64,000 nt of DNA from VRUE01 sp963728045 (GCA_963728045.1 CAVSIE010000002.1:124001-188000); one strand, 5' to 3'; numbered from the stretch's first letter, positions 40,589 through 49,403 are shown. Translations and numbers: made by a program. The notes: a model not told the origin generated them from the sequence alone.

Positions 40589-42787
40589 TCAGCCTTCGTC
40601 GCAGCTCGGCGCACCCGGCCGGGTCGAGCTCGCCGTTGACCTTGAAGACGTAGTCGGGCTGCGGCGTGATGTCGGGCTCGTCGATGATCTCCTCGAGCGC
40701 CGGGTCGTCCTTCACCCAGGCGTAGATCGGGTACCAGTAAGGGCGAGTCGAACGCGTCCTGGCGTGAACCGGCTGACGATCAGGTAGTCGTAGTCGCCGT
40801 CGTTGACCAGGCGACGGAACTGCGCGGCAGCTGGTCGCCAGCCGGTAGGTCCCGTCCGGGCCCCGGCACGCCGATGTACTGGACGTAGTTGTCGAGGTTG
40901 CGCGCCGTAGAAGCCGTACTGGCCGAAGAAGATCTCGCCCGAGCCGGCGATCCCGATCCGCTTGTCGCTGCTGGTTGTGGGCGAAGGTGTAGGCCTTGCT
41001 GCGGGCCGCCTTCCTGCAGGAAGGGCGTCGTTCGCGTGTAGTGGTGCTTGTAGTACTGGACCTCCTGGGCGCGGCCGAGGCACGACCGCGAAGCAGGAGG
41101 ATCGCCGCCGCCGCCGCCGGCGACCAGTGCCGCGGCTGACCTGCCGCCGCGCCGCGCAGCATCGCCAGCGCTGCCGGCGCCCAGACCAGGGCCAGGGTGA
41201 GGAAGATCGTGCCGACGATGTAGCCCGGGTACCAGCGCGGCGTGGTCGAGCACCGTGATCGCGAAGACGCCGGTGAGGAAGAGCAGGGTCTGCCAGGCGC
41301 GGCTGTCGGGCGCTCGCAGCGGCCGCGCGATCGGCAGCAGCGCGAGGGCCAGCAGCAGCCCCGGCATCAGGTAGCGGGTGTTGGTGAAGAAGCCGGTCGG
41401 CGAGCCCTCCTGGCCCGGCCGCGGTCAGCGGCGTGACGATGTAGACGACGGCGGTGAGCAGGGCGGCGCCCGCCAGCACCCGCAGGATCTGGTTGCGCGA
41501 GCGGACCGCGATGTAGACGGCGGCGGCGACGGCGCATGATCAGGATCAGCGGCCAGAGCGGCCCGAGCGCGTTGTCGAGCTGGGGGAAGAACCACTTGCG
41601 GTAGATCGTCGGCTCGGTCAGGTAGTCGGCGACGGCGAAGCGCGGCCGCGGGTCGAGCGGCATCTGGTCGGGCTGCGGCAGGTCCAGCGGGCCCCCAGCC
41701 GATCTGCGGGATCGGGTTGCCGCCGGTGTGGATCGCCGCCCGCACGTACCAGTAGCCGCCGACCACGAAGGCGGGGATGCCGATCGCCGCGGCGGTCATC
41801 AGCCGGCGCCCGGCGCCGCTGACCAAGACCATGCCGACCGCGATCGCGCCGACCGGGGCCAGCAGCGGCAGCTTCACCGAGATCGCGAGGCCGGCGGCGA
41901 TCCCGGCCATGATCAGCGGGCCCTTGTCGAGCAGCGGCGCGTCGCGCTCGGGCGTGTCCTGCACCGCGCCGGCGTCAGGCGCGCGGCGCTGGTGGCCGTT
42001 GATCAGGAAGGCGGCGAAGGCGAGCAGGAAGGCGAGCCCCATGATGTCGTTGCGCCCCTCGCCCGGCTGGGTCTCGATCATCACCCCGGCCGAGAAGACC
42101 AGCGCGCCGGCGACCAGCGTCGCCGGGCCGACCTTGTAGGGGCGCCCCACGCACCAGGCGGCGAGCAGCCCGATCGCCAGCCAGGCGAGGTTGATCAGCG
42201 GCGAGAGCCAGTCGCTCTTGAAGAGGACGATCGCCGGCGGCGTGGACCAGCTCCGAGCTGCCGGGGTAGAACCAGGCGGCGAGCCGCAGCGGGTCGGTGA
42301 AGTGCAGGCGGACGATCGTGCCCTCCTGCGCGATCCGCCCCGAGAAGGGCATGTGGTACCAGGTCGTGTCGCCGCCGAACATGCCGTAGTCGAGGCTCTG
42401 CTGCGCGGGGAAGGTCCACTCGGCGACCACCCAGGAGGCGACCCCGAGCGCGATCAGCAGGGCGACCGTCTGCACCTGCGGCGCCGTCGATCTCGCGGCC
42501 GTCGCGTGGGGCCTGGCGCCAGCCGAGCCAGGCAGCGAGCAAGCCGACGGCGATGCAGCCGACGATCGTCCAGCCCAGCGTGAGGATGCTCGAGCGTGCC
42601 GAGCAGCTGCAGGGACGAGGATCAGCAGCGCGGTGGCGATCGTCAGCGTCGGCGAGGCGGGCCAGGGCGCCGGAGAACTCGGGCACGATCCAGCGCCGCA
42701 GCCAGTAGCCGCCGAGGCCGAGCGCGGCAGAGGATGCCGATCGACGGCGAGGCAGCCGCCGATGTAGGAGCCGAAGGACGGGGTCAC
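40589..42787 (-). pseudogene. Polytopic membrane glycosyltransferase-like gene with a dozen or so frameshifts
   Basis: Reading across frames from GTG 42787 gives one membrane protein of about 730 residues. It has an N-terminal MTPSFGSYIGG, helices, a loop FGGDTTWYHMPFSGRIAQEGTI with HFTDPLRLAAWFYPGSSELVH, then repeated TM segments (LVFSAGVMIETQPGEGRNDIMGLAFL, TLFLTGVFAITVLD) and a soluble tail (RIGIAGSGEIFFGQYGFYG, YPIYAWVKDDPALEEIIDEPD). The layout resembles GT-C type glycosyltransferases. Most frame changes look like single added bases (for instance GTC-g-ATC, GTC-c-CTG, CCC-t-TAC), consistent with insertion-type sequencing error. Stop TGA at 40589. Confidence 0.7.
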
Positions 42788-42841
42788 CGGCGCGGGATGC
42801 TATTCGCAGCGCCGGGCGGGCGGGTCCGCCTGCGCCACGGG

Positions 42842-43453
42842 CTAGGAGGCGGCGGCGGGAATGCGGCAGGAGACGCCGGTGCCGGCCAGGCCGCAGTAGC
42901 CGTTCGGCACCTTGTGCAGGTACTGCTGGTGGTAGTCCTCGGCGTAGTAGAAGGGGCCGGCGGGCTCGACCTCGGTCGTGACCGGCTCGTGGCCGGCGGC
43001 GCGCAGCGCCTCGTCGTAGGCGTTGCGCACCATCTCCGCCGTCGCCCTCTGAGCATCGTTGACGAAGTAGATCCCCGAGCGGTACTGGGTGCCGACGTCG
43101 TTGCCCTGGCGCATGCCCTGGGTCGGGTCGTGCTCCTCGAAGAAGACCTTGAGCAGGTCGGCGTAGGAGACCTTTTCTGGGTCGAAGGCGACGAGCACCG
43201 CCTCGGCGTGGCCGGTCTCGCCGCTGCAGACCTCCTCGTAGGTGGGATTCGGCGTGGTCCCGTTCATGTAGCCGACCGCCGTCGTGTAGACGCCGTCGAG
43301 GCCCCAGAAGAGCCGCTCGGCTCCCCAGAAGCAGCCGAGCGCGAAGTAGGCGGTCTCGGTCCCCTCTGGGAAGGGAGGCTGCAGCGGCGTGCCGAGCACG
43401 ACGTGGCGCTCGGGGACATCGAAGGCGGGCTCGCTGCGACCCGGCAGGTTCAT
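42842..43453 (-). CDS. msrA: Peptide methionine sulfoxide reductase A
   Basis: A 203-residue MsrA with the catalytic GCFWG (Cys41), plus YTTAVGYMNG, CSGETGHAEAV, FFEEHDPTQGMRQGNDVGTQYRS and a C-terminal YHQQYLHKVPNGYCG. Reduces methionine-S-sulfoxide in proteins and free form using thioredoxin. TAACGT lies 9 nt upstream of the ATG. Divergent from a small membrane protein with overlapping promoters. Confidence 0.96.
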   Translation of the reverse strand: MNLPGRSEPAFDVPERHVVLGTPLQPPFPEGTETAYFALGCFWGAERLFWGLDGVYTTAVGYMNGTTPNPTYEEVCSGETGHAEAVLVAFDPEKVSYADLLKVFFEEHDPTQGMRQGNDVGTQYRSGIYFVNDAQRATAEMVRNAYDEALRAAGHEPVTTEVEPAGPFYYAEDYHQQYLHKVPNGYCGLAGTGVSCRIPAAAS

Positions 43454-43462
43454 CGTCCCCTG

Positions 43463-43472
43463 ACGTTACAGT
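43463..43472. promoter_or_regulatory. Overlapping divergent -10 boxes (msrA and small membrane protein)
   Basis: Minus TAACGT (43463-43468) and plus TACAGT (43467-43472) overlap by two bases. The plus box is 6 nt before ATC 43479. Confidence 0.5.
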
Positions 43473-43478
43473 GCGCCC

Positions 43479-43751
43479 ATCGGCTGCCTCGCGATCCTCC
43501 TCGCCCTGATCTCGCCGCGCCTGGCGCTGTTCGTGATCTTGCTGTTCAGCGACCTGCTCAGCCGCGCCTTCGACAGTTGGCTCGTTCCATTTCTCGGCTT
43601 CTTCCTGCTGCCTTGGACGACGCTCGCCTACGCCCTGATGTGGAGCTCCTCGAACGGCGTCGTCGGCTTCGAGTGGTTCATCGTCGTCCTCGCCTTCCTC
43701 TTCGACCTCGGCGCCTATGCCGGAAGCAGCCGCAGCCGGTACGAGCGCTGA
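43479..43751 (+). CDS. Small membrane protein, proposed ATC start
   Basis: From ATC 43479 the product begins (I)GCLAILLALISPRLALF and continues VILLFSDLLSRAFDSWLVPFLGFFLLPWTTLAYALMW, a 90-residue protein with three membrane segments and a short basic tail. Members of this uncharacterised actinobacterial family normally begin with GCL...LISPR. The first ATG/GTG/TTG in frame is GTG 43533, which would remove the first membrane segment; an in-frame stop lies at 43461. TACAGT-GCGCCC-ATC gives the leaderless spacing. Confidence 0.7.
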   Translation: MGCLAILLALISPRLALFVILLFSDLLSRAFDSWLVPFLGFFLLPWTTLAYALMWSSSNGVVGFEWFIVVLAFLFDLGAYAGSSRSRYER

Positions 43752-43766
43752 GCCGCGCCAGCTGAG

Positions 43767-44042
43767 CTACTCGCCCGGCGGCAACGGGTAGGCGACACGT
43801 ACGTGGGCCTTGCCCAGCGCGAGGAAGGGATAGCGCTTGGCCTCACCGCCGCCGAGCGGGGAGACCTCCACGTCGACGAGCGGGATGAAGCTCAGGTCCT
43901 CGCGGTTGAGCAGGTCGGAGAAGCGGCTCTGGTAGCCCTCCGGCGGCAGCTGCACGTCACCGACGATGTTCAACCGGTCCGTCTCGAAGACCACACGCTC
44001 GATCCGGTGCTCGACCCCCGTGACCCCCTCCACAACGAACAA
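43767..44042 (-). CDS. Small conserved protein, DUF6812-like
   Basis: A 91-residue soluble protein: IERVVFETDRLNIVGDVQLPPEGYQSRFSDLLNREDLSFIPLVDVEV and a closing FLALGKAHVRVAYPLPP. I recognise it as the small family that begins with an ETDRxxIxGDxxLPxEGYxSRxSDxLN block; DUF6812 is my best assignment. Function unknown. TTG 44042 or GTG 44033 could be the start (TATAGT nearby). Divergent from TetR. Confidence 0.6.
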   Translation of the reverse strand: MFVVEGVTGVEHRIERVVFETDRLNIVGDVQLPPEGYQSRFSDLLNREDLSFIPLVDVEVSPLGGGEAKRYPFLALGKAHVRVAYPLPPGE

Positions 44043-44122
44043 CTATAAGGCGGTCCGGCGGATACTCACGCAGCGGTGAGGAATCCAGTTTGTACATAGA
44101 TATGGCGTTACGTGACTGCCGT

Positions 44123-44128
44123 TACGTT
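44123..44128 (+). promoter_or_regulatory. Leaderless -10 box TACGTT for tetR-like gene, within repeated GTTACGT
   Basis: TACGTT, 7 nt, then ATG 44136. GTTACGT occurs twice (about 44107 and 44122, 15 nt apart), a possible autoregulatory operator. Confidence 0.5.
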
Positions 44129-44135
44129 ATTGCCT

Positions 44136-44705
44136 ATGGCCCGGCCCCTGGACCCCCGTGTCGACGTAGCGATCACGGACGCCACCCTCGCCCTCCTGAA
44201 CGAGCGGGGCTTCGCCGCGATGACGATGGACGAGGTCGCGCGCAGGGCCAAGGTCGGCAAGCCCACGATTTACCGGCGCTTCCCCAGCAAGGCGGCGCTG
44301 GTGGCGGCCGTGATCGAGCGGCAGTTGCCCGAGTTGGCCGTGCCCGAGCTCGGCGACACGCGCGCCGAGCTCTGGACCGCGGTCGAAACCGGTATGCCCA
44401 GAGACGGCCTGGCCTACGTCCGCCTGACCGGCGGCCTGATCGCCGAGCAGGAACGTCACCCGGAGCTGATCGAGACCTTCCGCAGCAGCGTCACGCGTCC
44501 CCGTCGGGTGATCGTCCGCTCGCTGATCGAACGTGGCCAGGCACGAGGAGACATCCGCGACGACGTCGATCCGGAAGGCGCGGTCGACTCGCTCGTCGGC
44601 CCCTTCCTCGCCCGCGTCTTCGCCGGCAAAGACACCGCCGAGGACTGGCAAAAAAGGAACTTCGAGACCTGGTGGAGGTCGATCAGGGCAAGCGCGGAAT
44701 CGTGA
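44136..44705 (+). CDS. TetR-family transcriptional regulator
   Basis: A 189-residue regulator. Start at MARPLDPRVDVAITDATLALL is supported by the TACGTT spacing; a GTG 24 nt upstream is less likely. The helix-turn-helix is GFAAMTMDEVARRAKVGKPTIYRRFPSKAALVAAVIE. The C-terminal domain resembles TetR_C_16/AcrR ligand domains. It probably represses itself and perhaps the divergent small gene or the downstream 20-residue peptide. Confidence 0.9.
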   Translation: MARPLDPRVDVAITDATLALLNERGFAAMTMDEVARRAKVGKPTIYRRFPSKAALVAAVIERQLPELAVPELGDTRAELWTAVETGMPRDGLAYVRLTGGLIAEQERHPELIETFRSSVTRPRRVIVRSLIERGQARGDIRDDVDPEGAVDSLVGPFLARVFAGKDTAEDWQKRNFETWWRSIRASAES

Positions 44706-44722
44706 GAGCGAAAGGAGATCGG

Positions 44723-44785
44723 ATGTCAACCCCAGCACTGACCATCTCAATCATCGCCGTCTTGATCGTCGCCGTGATCGCATGA
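44723..44785 (+). CDS. 20-residue hydrophobic membrane peptide
   Basis: ATG 44723 to TGA 44785, preceded by AAAGGAG at a good distance (about 8 nt), one of the best Shine-Dalgarno sequences in the window. The product is MSTPALT followed by a fully hydrophobic run ISIIAVLIVAVIA, enough for one membrane span. It starts 18 nt after the TetR stop, so it is probably co-transcribed. Too short for gene finders. Possible regulatory or stress membrane peptide; function unknown. Confidence 0.5.
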   Translation: MSTPALTISIIAVLIVAVIA

Positions 44786-44812
44786 AGAGAGCTCGGCGGC
44801 AGCTCTCGTTGA

Positions 44813-44886
44813 TCGGGGAGACAGGATTTGAACCTGCGACCGCTCGGCCCCCAGCCGAGTGCGCTACCAGACTGCGCCACTCCCCG
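44813..44886 (-). tRNA. tRNA-Pro (GGG)
   Basis: Minus-strand cloverleaf: acceptor CGGGGAG/CTCCCCG, anticodon arm CTCGG-CTGGGGG-CCGAG giving GGG, T-loop TTCAAAT, discriminator A, no encoded CCA. Confidence 0.95.
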
Positions 44887-44994
44887 TGGCTGCTTGACAT
44901 TCTGCCGCATCGACAGACAGGGGGCCTTCGTGAACCCATCCCACAGCGAATTCCCCGTCAAGCGAATTCATAGGGGAACGTCTGTTCGTATCGC

Positions 44995-45000
44995 TACGGT
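44995..45000 (+). promoter_or_regulatory. Leaderless -10 box TACGGT
   Basis: TACGGT, 7 nt, ATG 45008 of the HNH-type gene. Confidence 0.45.
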
Positions 45001-45007
45001 CGCGCTT

Positions 45008-45444
45008 ATGCGATCGTGCGGGCGATGCAAGCGGCAGAAGCCTCTTGAGGATTTCGCCTGGCGCAGGAAAGCACGTGGGCAACGCGACAACTACTGCCGC
45101 CCCTGTCGCGCGGCTTACAAGCAAGAGCATTACGCGGCGAACAAACAGCGCTACATCGATTCAGCCCATCGTCGCCGGAAGCGCGTGGTCGCTGAACGGG
45201 TCGCCTATCTGGTTTCGTTTCTGCGCGAGCATCCTGCGTCGACTGCGGAGAGACCGACCCGATCGTCTTGGAGTTCGATCACTTGCGAGACAAGGAGTTC
45301 GGCATTGGGAAGGGTCTTCGTGATCGAGAATGGCAGAGCGTCCTCGACGAGATGGCAAAGTGCGACGTGGTTTGTGCAAACTGTCACCGACGCCGCACCG
45401 CTCGTCGGGGCGGCTTCATCCGCGCGGTGGTAGCTCAACGGTAG
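45008..45444 (+). pseudogene. HNH-type endonuclease-like gene with one frameshift, running into tRNA-Gly
   Basis: First frame from ATG 45008: CGRCKRQKPLEDFAWRRKARGQRDNYCRPCRAAYKQEHY, a zinc ribbon. At about 45233 (REHP) a one-base loss shifts frame, after which the reading is CVDCGETDPIVLEFDHL, EWQSVLDEMAKCDVVCANCHRRRTARR, the HNH core with CxxC pairs. Stop TAG at 45442-45444 lies inside the tRNA-Gly gene. Common small phage/soil HNH family. Real decay or sequence error. Confidence 0.7.
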
Positions 45445-45494
45445 AGCCTCGCCCTTCCAAGGCGATGATGCGGGTTCGATTCCCGTCCGCCGCT
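45424..45494 (+). tRNA. tRNA-Gly (TCC)
   Basis: Cloverleaf: acceptor GCGGTGG/CCGCCGC with one G-T pair, anticodon loop CTTCCAA giving TCC, T-loop TTCGATT, discriminator T. First 21 nt overlap the HNH reading frame. Confidence 0.95.
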
Positions 45495-45571
45495 TCCCTC
45501 TCTCAGCCCGGGTGCGAGGACCTCGCGACCGCAGCTTTAGTTCCGCGCCCTGGCGCCGATGCGATGCACCG

Positions 45572-46783
45572 ATGCGCAAGTGGATCGCGAGAGGGAGTGC
45601 CCTGGCCTGTGCCGTCGCGCTGGCCGGTCTGGGGCTTCCCGGTTGCGGCGAGGCCGAGGACGGGTCCTCCGCAGCAACGGCAGGCGCGCTGGTCGACTGG
45701 CCGCTCTTCGGCCGCGTCCATGAGCGCACTCACTACCTGCCGGCGAAGCGTGCCGCGCTCGACCCGCCGCTGCGCGAAGCCTGGTCGATCAGCACCCACG
45801 CGCTGATCGAGTTCCCTCCCGCGATCGCCGACGGAGTCGCCTACGTCGTCAACAAGTACGGCAACGCGAAAGCGATCCGCCTGCGCGACCGCAAGGTGCT
45901 CTGGGAACGCGTCACCCACCCGAACCAGAAAGGACCGCCGACCGACGTCACCGGTCCGACCTACCACCGCGGCCTCGTCTTCTTCGCCTTCATGGACGGC
46001 AACCTGGTCGCGATCGACGCCGACACCGGCAAGCGCGCCTGGGTGCGCGACCTGCACACCGAGCTCGAATCCTCGCCGCTGGCGGTCGGCGGCACCCTCT
46101 ACGTCGGCTCCAACGAGACGAACCTGATTGCCCTGCGCTCCTCCGACGGCGAGGTCCGCTGGCAGTTCAACGCGCCCGGCGCGATCAAAGCCAGTCCCAC
46201 CTTCCACGACGGCCGCGTCTACGTCGCCGACTATCGAAGCGGCGTCTTCTGCCTCGACGCCGCCACCGGCAAGCCGCTCTGGCGCACAAACACCTCGAAG
46301 CGGCCGTCGTTCGGCGAGGGCGGCTTTTACTCCTCGCCCGCGGTCGCCTTCGGGCGCGTCTATGCCGGGCGCGACGACGGCGCCGTGTTCGCCTTCGACG
46401 CGAAGACCGGCAAGGTCGAGTGGTCCTTCCCCACCAACGACTACGTCTACGGCTCGCCGGCAGTCGCCAGGGTCCCCGGCACGCCGCCGACCGTCTACAT
46501 CGGCTCCTACGACGAGCACCTCTACGCGCTTGACGCGCTGACCGGCAAGCAACAGTGGAAGTTCGACGTCGGGGGCCCAGTGCCGGGGACGGCGACCGTA
46601 ATCGGGCACACCGTCTACACCTCGAGCTTCAAGACCCGCGACGCGATCGGCATCGACGTCCATACCCACCGCAAGACGTTCCAGCTGCGCCAGGCCGGCT
46701 ACACCCCCGTCGTCTCCGACGGCCGTCGCCTCTACCTGATCGGCTACTACGAGGTGATCGGGCTCGAGCCGAAGCGGCGCTGA
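45572..46783 (+). CDS. PQQ-binding-like beta-propeller lipoprotein
   Basis: A 403-residue lipoprotein from ATG 45572 (signal ending LAGLGLPGC). A longer reading frame upstream is rejected since it has no signal. The mature part is a beta-propeller of PQQ-like blades with repeating pattern: LVAIDADTGKRAWVRDL, LYVGSNETNLIALRSSDGEVRWQF, VYVADYRSGVFCLDAATGKPLW, VYAGRDDGAVFAFDAKTGKVEW, VYIGSYDEHLYALDALTGKQQW. Such propellers act in outer envelope assembly (BamB-like) or as quinoprotein scaffolds; here the role is unknown. Confidence 0.88.
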   Translation: MRKWIARGSALACAVALAGLGLPGCGEAEDGSSAATAGALVDWPLFGRVHERTHYLPAKRAALDPPLREAWSISTHALIEFPPAIADGVAYVVNKYGNAKAIRLRDRKVLWERVTHPNQKGPPTDVTGPTYHRGLVFFAFMDGNLVAIDADTGKRAWVRDLHTELESSPLAVGGTLYVGSNETNLIALRSSDGEVRWQFNAPGAIKASPTFHDGRVYVADYRSGVFCLDAATGKPLWRTNTSKRPSFGEGGFYSSPAVAFGRVYAGRDDGAVFAFDAKTGKVEWSFPTNDYVYGSPAVARVPGTPPTVYIGSYDEHLYALDALTGKQQWKFDVGGPVPGTATVIGHTVYTSSFKTRDAIGIDVHTHRKTFQLRQAGYTPVVSDGRRLYLIGYYEVIGLEPKRR

Positions 46784-46790
46784 CCCGGCG

Positions 46791-48230
46791 TTACCGCTCG
46801 CCTTCGATGCCGGTAAGCCGCACCCGCCAGCGGATCTCGCCGGCCGGACACTTGGCGCCGAAGGCGCTGGGGCCCCGGCGGGACAGAGTGCCCGTAGCAC
46901 GGATGCCCCGAATCTTGCCGGCCAGGCGCACAGCGCCGCCGGTCTCCAGAGTCCTCTTGAAGGCGAAGCGCCCCCTGCGGATCGGTCCTCCCCGGAAGGA
47001 GACGGTGTTGGTATGCAGCTTCCCGTCGGCGCACCTGGCTCGCCAGCGGAAGAAGACCGATCGGATTGCCCGCGGACCAACCGAGATGAAGATCGGCAGC
47101 TCCTGACTTGTTGTGCCTGAGTAGAGGCCGGCCCTAAACGCGGGATCCCGCGGAGCCTCGATCCTGCCCGTTTGCTGAGTGGCGGCTCCCTCCCCCCCGG
47201 GCACTGCGATCCTCGCCGAGGCCCTGACCCTCAGGGATCCGGCCTCGCGCAGAGCTTTGGAGCCGGGACCGGAGAGTCGCACCAGGACCCTCGCGCTTGC
47301 CCCCGCCCGCACCGAGAACCTGCGCGTGCCCAGGCGCTGGATCGCCGGCGCCCGCCGGCCGGACTTGGCCACGTCGACGCGCCCCCGCACCGAGCAGGGC
47401 GTAGAGCCGATCGGGCAGCGCACGGTCAGGCCCGTATCCACCACCCGCGTCTGTCCCAGCTGCCTCAGCTCTGGCTTTCCCGTCGCGAACGCTTTCGCCC
47501 TCCGTGGAGTCGGCCTTGGCGCAGGGCAAAGAGCGGGTTCGGTGGCGAGCTGGCCGACCTCCTCCGCGCTCAGGACTCCGTCATAGGCAAGGAGACAGGC
47601 AAGCGCCCCGGCCGACTCCTCGCCACCCGCCGGGCCGCTGGTGTTGTCCTGGAAGAGCCGCAACGTCCCGGCGCTGAGATCGAAGTCTTTGGAGGCGGTC
47701 GCGGCGACGACCTCGGCGCCGTTCACGTACGCGACCACCCGCTGTGAGCCGTCAGCGGCAGGCGCGCTGGTGAAGGCGACCTGGGCGTAGGACTCGTCGA
47801 ACACGATCCCGCCGCGGGCGAGGCCGTCGTCGCTGCCGTAGATGACCGCATTCCCGCTGTAGTCATAGAAGCCGTTGTCGGACGTGCTGTTGCTGAAGTC
47901 GAGGATCCGCCTGAAGCGCTCGAGGTCGTCCAGCCGGAAAAGCAGCACCACCGAGTGGCTGCGTGGGTCGACCAGCCCGGCGGTGCTCAGGGCGAGTCCG
48001 TTGCCTTTGGGGAACCTCAACACCTGACGCCTGGCGCCGTCGACGGTCTCGAAGACGAAACGGTTGCCGGCGCCGAGATTCGTGAGTTCGGGAGCGCCGA
48101 CAACCGCAGAAGCCAGGCTGCCCTGCAGCTGATAGTTGGCCTTCAGGGTCGCCGCGCCCGCGCTCTCACCCGCGCCGAGCACGATCGCTGCCGCGACCAG
48201 CACTCCGACAATGCCCCTAGCCCCCAGCAC
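46791..48230 (-). CDS. Secreted LamG/concanavalin-like protein
   Basis: A 479-residue exported protein with signal LVAAAIVLGAGESAGAA. Residues 30-230 form a LamG-like domain (VVLLFRLDDLERFRRILDFSN, RVVAYVNGAEVVAATASK, GTLRLFQDN, ACLLAYDGVLSAEEVGQLA). Residues 260-350 are an actinobacterial secreted repeat (VRCPIGSTPCSVRGRVDV, RFSVRAGASARVLVRLS), and a C-terminal beta domain has Cys pairs. Likely carbohydrate or surface binding. Leaderless GTG (TAGGAT, 6 nt). Confidence 0.75.
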   Translation of the reverse strand: MLGARGIVGVLVAAAIVLGAGESAGAATLKANYQLQGSLASAVVGAPELTNLGAGNRFVFETVDGARRQVLRFPKGNGLALSTAGLVDPRSHSVVLLFRLDDLERFRRILDFSNSTSDNGFYDYSGNAVIYGSDDGLARGGIVFDESYAQVAFTSAPAADGSQRVVAYVNGAEVVAATASKDFDLSAGTLRLFQDNTSGPAGGEESAGALACLLAYDGVLSAEEVGQLATEPALCPAPRPTPRRAKAFATGKPELRQLGQTRVVDTGLTVRCPIGSTPCSVRGRVDVAKSGRRAPAIQRLGTRRFSVRAGASARVLVRLSGPGSKALREAGSLRVRASARIAVPGGEGAATQQTGRIEAPRDPAFRAGLYSGTTSQELPIFISVGPRAIRSVFFRWRARCADGKLHTNTVSFRGGPIRRGRFAFKRTLETGGAVRLAGKIRGIRATGTLSRRGPSAFGAKCPAGEIRWRVRLTGIEGER

Positions 48231-48236
48231 AAGCCG

Positions 48237-48242
48237 ATCCTA
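48237..48242 (-). promoter_or_regulatory. Leaderless -10 box TAGGAT
   Basis: TAGGAT-CGGCTT-GTG on the minus strand for the LamG-like gene. Confidence 0.55.
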
Positions 48243-48294
48243 TAGATCGCCCCGGGATAGGCTCAGGGGGGCCCATTCGAACCTGGAGGAACTG

Positions 48295-49104
48295 ATGAAC
48301 GCGAACAAGGAACTGTGGGAGAAGGGCGATTTCACCCGTATCGCTGAGAGCATGCGGGAGAGCGGAGAGGCGCTCGTCGCCGAGCTGGGCGTCAGTGAGG
48401 GGATGAAGGTGCTGGACCTCGGCTGTGGAGATGGGACCACCGCCGTGCCGGCGGCTCAACTCGGGGCGGATGTCCTGGGCGTCGACATCGCCGCCAACCT
48501 CGTCGCGGCAGGCAACGCGCGCGTCCAAGCCCTCGGCCTGACGAATTGCAGATTCCAAGAGGGCGACGCATCGGACCTGAGCGAGCTCGATGACGAGAGC
48601 TTCGACCTGGTGGTCAGCATCTTTGGCGCGATGTTCGCCCCCAAGCCACTCGACGTGGCGAAGGAGATGGTCCGGGTGACAAAGCCCGGCGGCCGGATCG
48701 TGATGGGGAACTGGATCCCCAACGACCCGACCCTGGTCGCACAGATCTTGAAAATCAGCGCCTCCTACTCGCCCCCGCCACCGGAGGGCTTCGTCAGCCC
48801 GATGACCTGGGGCGTTGAGGACGAGGTGATCGCGCGCTTCACCGCCGCCGGGGCGCCGGAGGATCGGATCTCCTTCCAGAGAAGCACCTACACCTTCGAC
48901 TACCCGGGTTCGCCGTCGGAGCTGGTCGCCGAGTTCAAGAGCTACTACGGGCCGACCATGAACGCGTTCGCGGCGGCAGCGGCGGACGGCCGCGAGGCCG
49001 ATCTCCAGGCGGAGCTGGAGAAGCTGTTCAACGAGCAGAACACGAGCGAGGACGGGACCACTTCGATCCCGGCGACCTTCCTGCGGGTGACGGTCCAGCG
49101 ATAG
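48295..49104 (+). CDS. Class I SAM-dependent methyltransferase (ubiE-like)
   Basis: A 269-residue enzyme from ATG 48295 with CTGGAGGAACTG before it. Begins NKELWEKGDFTRIAESMRESGEALVAEL; motif I VLDLGCGDGTTAVPAAQLGADVLGVDIA; then FDLVVSIFGAMFAPKPLDVAKEMVRVTKPGGRIVMGNW. This family of about 270 residues occurs widely in soil bacteria. Substrate unknown. Confidence 0.88.
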   Translation: MNANKELWEKGDFTRIAESMRESGEALVAELGVSEGMKVLDLGCGDGTTAVPAAQLGADVLGVDIAANLVAAGNARVQALGLTNCRFQEGDASDLSELDDESFDLVVSIFGAMFAPKPLDVAKEMVRVTKPGGRIVMGNWIPNDPTLVAQILKISASYSPPPPEGFVSPMTWGVEDEVIARFTAAGAPEDRISFQRSTYTFDYPGSPSELVAEFKSYYGPTMNAFAAAAADGREADLQAELEKLFNEQNTSEDGTTSIPATFLRVTVQR

Positions 49105-49118
49105 CGACTCAGGGAAAG

Positions 49119-49192
49119 CGGGGCAGCCAGGACTCGAACCTGGAATCGCCGGTTTTGGAGACCGGTGCCTTAGCCAGTTGGGCCACTGCCCC
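49119..49192 (-). tRNA. tRNA-Trp (CCA)
   Basis: Minus-strand cloverleaf: acceptor GGGGCAG/CTGCCCC, anticodon arm CCGGT-CTCCAAA-ACCGG giving CCA, T-loop TTCGAGT, discriminator G. Confidence 0.93.
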
Positions 49193-49257
49193 GAGAAAAG
49201 CCATGCTAGCCGGGCCGAGGAGCTGATCGCGGCTCGGCCTGGGACTGCGAATCGCTA

Positions 49258-49341
49258 TGCGGGCGGAGGGACTCGAACCCCCAAGCTCTCTCGAGCACCG
49301 GCACCTAAAGCCGGCGTGTTTTCCAGTTTCACCACGCCCGC
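49258..49341 (-). tRNA. tRNA-Leu (TAG)
   Basis: Class II tRNA with long variable arm (TGCTCGAGAGAGCTT). Acceptor GCGGGCG/CGCCCGC, anticodon arm CCGGC-TTTAGGT-GCCGG giving TAG, discriminator A. Confidence 0.93.
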
Positions 49342-49391
49342 GCGGCGGCGGCTTAACGCGCGACCAATGCCGCTTCGTCGCCCATTGATTC

Positions 49392-49397
49392 TATGAT
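49392..49397 (+). promoter_or_regulatory. Leaderless -10 box TATGAT
   Basis: TATGAT-CGTTTC-GTG, 6-nt spacing, for the membrane protein gene at 49404. Confidence 0.5.
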
Positions 49398-49403
49398 CGT
49401 TTC

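Noticed and set aside
39773..42787. Programmed frameshifting
   Set aside because: Too many shifts at varied sequences, no slippery heptamer pattern; error or decay is simpler.
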